Shown piece after piece: positions 58,987 to 64,000 of a DNA stretch of 64,000 nt. A program made the translations under genes and the position numbers. The stretch covers positions 1-64,000 of the forward strand of contig CAJNDS010000565.1 of assembly GCA_905221605.1 (NCBI GenBank), written 5' to 3'. The first letter of the stretch is position 1. Every line of letters starts with the position of its first letter. This DNA comes from Symbiodinium natans. Taxonomy: Eukaryota > Sar > Dinophyceae > Suessiales > Symbiodiniaceae. A model generated the notes under the pieces. It was not told the origin of the DNA, did no database searches, and was given only the letters and a program-made list of their open reading frames with translations.

Positions 58987-59424
58987 ATGGCTGATATGGT
59001 TGAGGTTGAGAACGCTGTGAGGCGCACTTGGGTTCGAGAGCTCTGGATGCAATGGGTTCCTCAGCAGCAGGTGGAAGTCAGTTTGATCGCCTTCCTTGCG
59101 ATGTTTTCCTTGGCGATGCTTGGCAGCTTCCTCGCTGGAATCTTTGTGCAGCAATACCGACAGCGTCACAGCCATATTCTATCTCTGAGTGAGCTTCTTA
59201 CCTTTCTTCCGGTGGAACAAAGTCGGAGAGCAATTATCACTACGCGGCATGGATACGCTTTACATGTTCGCAGCGATTGCCCCGCCCTGCGCAATACCCA
59301 CCCAGGCAATCTGCAGCGTCGAGTTGCTTGTGAGCTTTGTCTGCAATACTTGCGCGTGGACCAGCCGACACCCACCGTGTCGAGGGGGGGTGTAGAAGTT
59401 CGAGAACTGTGCGTCATCCTGTGA
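58987..59424 (+). CDS. Small membrane protein with Cys/His motif in the copia element
   Basis: 145 aa, separate from pol, located where env-like genes sit. One strong transmembrane helix (SLIAFLAMFSLAMLGSFLAG, about 32-55). After it comes a cytoplasmic or lumenal tail with H-x5-C...C-x2-C (HVRSDCPALRN, then ACELC), which suggests a small zinc site. There is no signal peptide, glycosylation pattern or fusion-peptide evidence, so env identity is not supported. The frame runs over the polypurine tract and ends 34 bp inside the 3' LTR. Confidence 0.55.
   Translation: MADMVEVENAVRRTWVRELWMQWVPQQQVEVSLIAFLAMFSLAMLGSFLAGIFVQQYRQRHSHILSLSELLTFLPVEQSRRAIITTRHGYALHVRSDCPALRNTHPGNLQRRVACELCLQYLRVDQPTPTVSRGGVEVRELCVIL
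59382..59390 (+). other. Polypurine tract
   Basis: GAGGGGGGG immediately precedes TGTAGAAG, the first bases of the 3' LTR. Confidence 0.75.
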
Positions 59425-59793
59425 GGGTGCGACACGGTGAGTTTTGCAGTTTGCAGTTTTGTGTGCATAGCTTGGAGTCTGCTCAGCTTTTGAAGTTTTC
59501 CCAGTAGCCTGAGTACGATTAGTGGTGCAGGAACGTTTTACCTCGTAGGGAACCACTCTCGTCGAGTTTCGTGACTTGAGGGTAGTTTTGGAGGTCGTTT
59601 AAGCCGAGCTGTCAAGTTGGAGAGCTGTGATACGTTTTCCACTTTGGCTCAAGTGACGAGCACTGGTGTGAGTGCTGCAAGCCAAAACAGAAGAGTTGTC
59701 CGAGTGTCTGAGCTTGCTTGCTTGGTTTGGACTTGTGTGAGTTTGGCTTGGTTGTATCCTTGGTGCCTTGCTTGGCATCTTGGGTTTTTAACG
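59391..59793 (+). repeat. 3' LTR of the copia element
   Basis: 403 bp. The last 177 bp are near-identical to the 5' LTR. 59398-59542 is the inverted counterpart of 43142-43282. 59543-59616 is unique to this copy. Because the polypurine tract abuts this arrangement, it is probably the ancestral one. Confidence 0.78.
59633..59653 (+). other. Spliced-leader-like sequence in the 3' LTR
   Basis: Same sequence as 43300-43320, ending CCACTTTGGCTCAAG; lies about 140 bp from the LTR end. Confidence 0.45.
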
Positions 59794-60530
59794 TTTTCTG
59801 GTCAAAATCTGGTTTTAGTGGGCGGTTGAACCAATATTAGATTTGTTTTTCTGGTTGGACTCACTTTTTCTGGCGTTTGGACTATGTTTGTTTCTAGTGT
59901 TTAATGTTGGTTTTTCTTGTTTTTCAAAGTTAGTGCATGTTTTCCAAGTCTAAAGTGCGAAAAATGCAAAGATTGAAAAGCAATTTAAACTACCGCTCCA
60001 GAGGTCGCGTCCTTAGAGAAACCAAATTTTGACCGCTCCAGAGGTCGCGCCCGCCGCTAATTCTTATTCGCCAATTCCCATTCGCCAATTCCTATTCGCT
60101 AATTTCTATTCGCTAATTCTATTCCCATTCATTAATTCCTGAAGACTAGGAATTAGAAGCCTCTAATTCCTAAAGAATAGGAATTGGAAACAGGAATTAG
60201 GGTTGATTTTTGGGCCCACCACAGGTTTTAGCGCATTTCTATTTACAAAGGGAAGTCTGCCGAGTGGTCCTGCTTGGCAGTGGCACGGTGGGGCTTCCTG
60301 AGAATTTTACATTCCCGTGGCGTGGTAGCGGATGAAGGACTCGGGGCTGTTACTGTAGCTATGAATTCTTGAGAAGCCCCACGCAGTTTGAGGATGTCGT
60401 CCGTTTCCTGGAGGAGACCTGGGTTCCCAGCCTTGTCGAAATGCAGGAAGTCCCACGCGGTTGAAGGATGTCGTTCGGTTTCCTTTATTTAGTGTGCACC
60501 GCCGCCGCTCATCTTTCATGCATATAAATC
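59794..60530. repeat. Spacer with CTAATTCCTATTCGC repeats
   Basis: CCGCTCCAGAGGTCGCG is duplicated at about 59993 and 60033. From 60054 to 60135 run imperfect CTAATT(C/T)CTATTCGC units as at 18035-18165. Around 60290-60480 a GGAGACCTGGG/AGTCCCACGCGG block shows a weak internal duplication. No gene seen. Confidence 0.55.
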
Positions 60531-61550
60531 ATGTATCAATGAATTGTAAATAAACTAAATTATTATCAATGAAGCATTAAGTACAGCATTTGTCAATTAA
60601 CGTATTGATTATCATTGCTTATTTGTTTATAACAACGGATCCAGTATTTCACGCGGCGTTCAATACAGTCGACGATTCTAATGAGCGAAATCGATAAGTT
60701 CTGGTGCCATCCGAGGGGGTCATCAATTTTGAACGCATCTCGGAATCCGAGTCTTGGGGGTCCGGTGGGGTACCGTCGGACGCCGAAAATGGTCGATTTT
60801 ATCAGCCATCGTTAATCAAATCGTCGACTCTTGGACGCCTGGTGGAATCCGGGTCTTCGCTGATAAAATCGACAAAGTTCGGTGTCATCATATAAGGGCC
60901 CCATCGTACCCCGAAAGCTCGGATTCCTACTAGGTGTCCGAAAGGCGGCGATTCGGATTAACGATCGCCTGGAAACGGAAACGGTAGAGCTTAAGCTTTG
61001 CCGCAATCGTGTTGAGTCGATTCTTCACCACGTCCAGATACTTTTGCTAGTGTGTGCGACGTATTACTCAGTCATTGTTCACTCATGACTATTTATTCAT
61101 TCAGTATCAATTAACCATACATGAATTACTAATGAGTTCTTGAATATTTTTTCATCAATTCTTAACCTGATGTTATGAGTTTTTGCATTAATCATTGTTT
61201 ACATATTGATTCATCAATTATTAACTAATTCTTTAAGTATTAATAAATTTTGAACAAATGACTTATGAATGAATGAAGGAGTTTGTAATCAATCATCCAT
61301 TAATCAAATACCCACCAAAAAAACATAACAAGATAGTTTCCTTAACAAAGAGTTTTGGAAACTAAACCCTAAAAGGCGGAGCTGGTTACGGGTGGGAGCC
61401 GCCCTTTATGGGCGCGGGTGGGCAAAGGAGAATGACGCGGCCGACACAAGGCCCCATTCTCAAGAGCTCTCAAGCGTATTCCGAGGCCGAAACAATTCGC
61501 GTCGAATTTTGCATGCCCGCGCGGCGACAGAACCATTTACCGGTCCCCCC
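60531..61550. other. AT-rich spacer
   Basis: Rich in TCATTAATTATCAATT-like words at 60531-60640 and 61080-61310. Between them (60680-61000), GATTTTATCAGC and a TCCGA(G/A)TCTT motif recur. A 70-bp segment around 61380-61450 is GC-rich. No coding evidence. Confidence 0.5.
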
Positions 61551-61890
61551 TTGAGACACCCTAAACCCTAAACCCTAAACCCTAAACCTAAACCCTAAAC
61601 CCTAAATCCTAAACCCTAAACCCTAAACCCTAACCCTAAACCCTGAAGCCTAAAGCCTAAACCCTAAATCCTAAACCCAAAACCCCCTAAACCCTAAACC
61701 GTCCCCCCTAAAACCCTAAACCCTAAACCCTAATCCCTAAACCCACCCCCCCCCACCCAACCCCTGCCCAACCCCCCAGTCATTCTGCAACACTTTGCCC
61801 AAGCGGCGCTCTTTGAGGGTGGGGGGTGGGGGGGGGGGGCAGGTTGGGGACGCAGATGCTCTCCGAAGCCCTAAACCCTAAACCCTACTC
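61551..61890. repeat. CCCTAAA telomere-like array
   Basis: Mostly intact CCCTAAA heptamers at 61558-61760 with variants such as CCTGAAG, then C- and G-rich tracts and a short further block at 61868-61888. Confidence 0.88.
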
Positions 61891-62790
61891 TGCTTGAGCT
61901 GCAGAGCCTGCCCACCGCACCCCTGAGGGCTTGGTCGCCAAGCAACACTGCAGAAACATGATCACCCTAAAATCCTAGGGGCGTCTCCCTCCTGCGAGGC
62001 GTTTGGGAGGGTTTTGGGAGGGCCCCTGGGACTCTGATAAGAGCTGCAAAGACCCCTGAAAGGTTCCTGAGAGGCCCCTGACAGGCCCCTGGGAGCCCCT
62101 GGGAGGAATCGTTGATTTTCTATGCGAGGGCTTTTGGGCGATCGTCCCCTTCGCAATAAGCTGATGGCCCAAGAGCTGCAACCTGAATTTTCTATGAGAG
62201 GGCCCTTCGGCCCAGACCGTCCCCTTCGCAACAACCTGAAGGGGTCTCCTTTGTCGCACCTGAATTTTCTATGAGAGGACCCTTCGGCCAGACCGTCCCC
62301 TTCGCAACAACCTGAAGGGGTCTCCTTTGCCTTGTGGCCCCAAGTGAGCCCCAAGCTGCAACCTTTTCACGCCTGAATTTTCTATGAGAGGGCCCTTCGG
62401 CCCAGACCGTCCCAACCTGACGGGGTATCCTTTGCCTTGTGGCCCCAAGTGACCCTCAACTTGCAACCTATCCACGCCTGAGTTTCCTGTGAGAGGGCCC
62501 TTCAGACCGTCCCCTTCGCAAAAACTTAAAGGGGTGGCCCAAAGTTCCAGGTGACCCAGAAGTCCAATCCTTGAAGGCTTGGACTGCTCGCTGGAGCTTC
62601 CTCGTCTTCGAGATTTTGCACAACCGTTCGAAGTCCGAAGTTTCTCCAGCGTCCTCTCATGAGAATATGCGATGTGTGAGTTGTGAATGGTTGGCTTGGT
62701 TTGGGCTGGCTCCGGTTTGGTTTCGCAGTGAGTTGTGATTGGGTGGCCTTGGGGTGGGCATGTCTTCACACTATTTCGTTCAGCTGACCC
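61891..62790. repeat. GAGGGCCCTTCGGCC-type tandem repeats
   Basis: Imperfect units of about 70-115 bp share CTGAATTTTCTATGAGAGG, GGCCCTTCGG, CCGTCCCCTTCGCAA and AAGGGGTCTCCTTTG, at about 62100-62540. The last 250 bp are unassigned. Minus-strand frames through it repeat the unit and are not called. Confidence 0.75.
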
Positions 62791-63180
62791 CTTCTACACC
62801 CTAAACCCTAAACCCTGAACCCCTGAACCCCTGAACCCCTGAACCCCTGAACCCCTGAACCCTGAACCCTGAACCCCTAAACCCTAAAGCCTAAACCCTA
62901 AACCCTGAAGCCTAAACCCTAAACCCTAAGCCCTAAACCCTAAAAACCCTCCTGAAATTAACCCTAAACCCTGAATCCTAAACCCTGAAGCCTAAAGCCT
63001 AAACCCTAAAGCCGAAACCCAAAACCCTCAACCCTTACCCGAAAGCCCTAGACCCGAAAGCCCTAAACCCTAAACCTAAACCCTAAACCCTGAACCCTAA
63101 ACCCTAAACCGAAACCCTTAGCCCTGGACCCTAAACCCGAAACCCTAAAGCCTAAAGCCTAAACCCTGAAGCCGAAAGCC
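62791..63180. repeat. Degenerate CCCTAAA/CCCTGAA array
   Basis: Telomere-like heptamers and octamers with CCCTGAACC, AAGCCTAAAG and AAACCGAAACC variants over almost 400 bp. Confidence 0.88.
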
Positions 63181-63600
63181 ACTGCGCGCGGCACTTCCAA
63201 GCTGCACGTGCTCTCAAAGCCCTGAAGAGCCACCCTCAACCCAAGAAAACTGTTTTTGAGAAAGTTTCCGGAATCCGAAAGCTTCGAAATACCTGGAAAA
63301 AACCAATGAAAACAAGACGTGTGTGCGGCCTGGACGCGGGAAACGCGGTGGGCACCTTGGGCGCGGACATGTGTGCGCCTTGGAGGGGCTGGCCCCGTTG
63401 GTCCACCCGGGTGGCCATGCGCTTCGACGCGAGGCATGCGTGTGAATGAAAAAAGGACGGCCCGCAGTTCGTGGATGGGTGTGCAGCTTCTGCGGTTCGG
63501 CCCGTTTTGGTGCGCCGTTAAACTATTTCCAGGGCATGCGCTGCCGGGTAGATTGGGGTGGTGACTACTTGTTTGAGCTCGTCCTGGTCCCAAGTCCAGG
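63181..63600. other. Unique island between opposed telomere-like arrays
   Basis: Single-copy-looking sequence, 420 bp. Frames on both strands (up to 144 aa) show no domain. Confidence 0.5.
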
Positions 63601-64000
63601 AGCCGTCTAGGAGTTTGAGGGTTCAGGGATTCTTTAGTGTTTAGGGTTTATTGAGTTTAGAGTTTCGGAGCTTTTGGAGTTTAGGGTTTTTGGGGTTTTC
63701 GGGCTGAGGGTCTCTTAGGGCTTAGAGGCTTTTAGGGTTTCGAGGCTTCTTTGGGGTTAGGGACTAGGGGTTTTTAGGGTCAAGACTTAAGGGTTTTTAG
63801 GGTTTAGGGTTTCGGGTTTTAGGGTTTAGGCTTTAGGGGTTTTAGGGTTTAGGGGTTTTTGGCATTCAAGGGGTTTTGGGGTTTCGGGCTTCCGGGTATT
63901 TGGGGTTTCGGATGTACGGGTTTTAGGGTTTAGGGTTTTTTTAGGGTTTAGGGCTCTAGGGTTTAAAGTTTGTTACGGTTTCGAGCTTCGGGGTTTTTAG
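63601..64000. repeat. TTTAGGG telomere-like array, opposite orientation
   Basis: Degenerate GGGTTTAGGGTTTTAGGG repeats to the window end, reading in the reverse sense of the array at 62791-63180. Many units are broken by GG-TTTT or TTCGGG insertions. Confidence 0.87.

Larger units (their letters stand above)
43139..59793 (+). mobile_element. Ty1/copia LTR retrotransposon carrying a nested LINE
   Basis: About 16.7 kb, or about 8.5 kb without the insertion. Order: LTR, primer-binding site, Gag with CCHC knuckle, Pol (protease, integrase zinc finger and core, RT, RNase H), pol tail with extra domain, small membrane frame, polypurine tract, LTR. The order PR-INT-RT-RH is diagnostic of copia. The 177-bp homologous LTR ends (43284-43460 and 59617-59793) show only two differences by eye, indicating recent insertion. 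TTTTC flanks both sides (43134-43138 and 59794-59798) as a candidate target duplication, though it is low-complexity. The element is dead: its RNase H lost an internal segment and was then split by the LINE. Confidence 0.88.

Noticed and set aside
58987-59424. Envelope-type glycoprotein
   Set aside because: Only one transmembrane helix, no signal peptide, cleavage site or glycosylation pattern; kept as an accessory membrane frame.

Overview
This is repeat-dense nuclear DNA of a dinoflagellate. The inference rests on TTTAGGG-type interstitial telomeric repeats, very long intronless reading frames, a probable GC-AG intron flanked by a short direct repeat, sequences resembling the 22-nt dinoflagellate spliced leader inside a transposon LTR, and Ty1/copia-type polyproteins of the dinoflagellate style. 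A Suessiales-like genome (Symbiodiniaceae or Polarella) fits, but the sequence does not fix the species. No tRNA, rRNA, bacterial operon or CRISPR array was recognised.

Layout. 1-8.4 kb: GA-rich dispersed repeats, interrupted at 767-6389 by a young copia-like LTR element on the minus strand. Its LTRs look identical and it has a clean 5-bp target duplication, but it lacks reverse transcriptase and carries a mutated protease. 8.4-16.6 kb: satellites and palindromic arrays (a 55-bp satellite, a 32-bp satellite, 9-bp AATTAATTG modules, eight large hairpins, a perfect 56-bp inverted repeat, a 280-bp higher-order repeat). 16.6-24 kb: mostly non-coding, with telomere-like blocks, a fossil copia protease, a 750-bp AGT microsatellite and one coiled-coil frame. 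24-39.4 kb: five plus-strand protein-coding frames. These are a giant 1840-aa putative DDE transposase, a C5-cytosine DNA methyltransferase-like protein, a probable two-exon gene for an 891-aa zinc/coiled-coil protein, and a charged E/A/R-repeat protein. 39.4-43.1 kb: non-coding.

43.1-59.8 kb is a nested transposon. A complete-looking copia element (43139-59793: LTR, PBS, gag with CCHC knuckle, pol with protease, integrase and RT/RNase H, two accessory frames, PPT, LTR) was hit inside its RNase H region by an 8.1-kb LINE-type element (49867-58011) with a 13-bp target duplication. The LINE encodes a very long polyprotein with reverse transcriptase and zinc fingers. At its C-terminus lies an unmistakable ubiquitin-specific protease (USP) domain, now split by a frameshift. 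A deubiquitinase carried by a non-LTR retrotransposon is the most unusual system in the window.

59.8-64 kb: AT-rich spacer, GGCCC-rich tandem repeats and degenerate CCCTAAA arrays that switch to TTTAGGG orientation near 63.6 kb.

The coding content is largely selfish DNA: one non-autonomous copia that must borrow RT, one autonomous-type copia now disrupted, one LINE with captured host-like functions, and a DDE-transposase-like gene near a methyltransferase of a type reported to travel with transposons in dinoflagellates.
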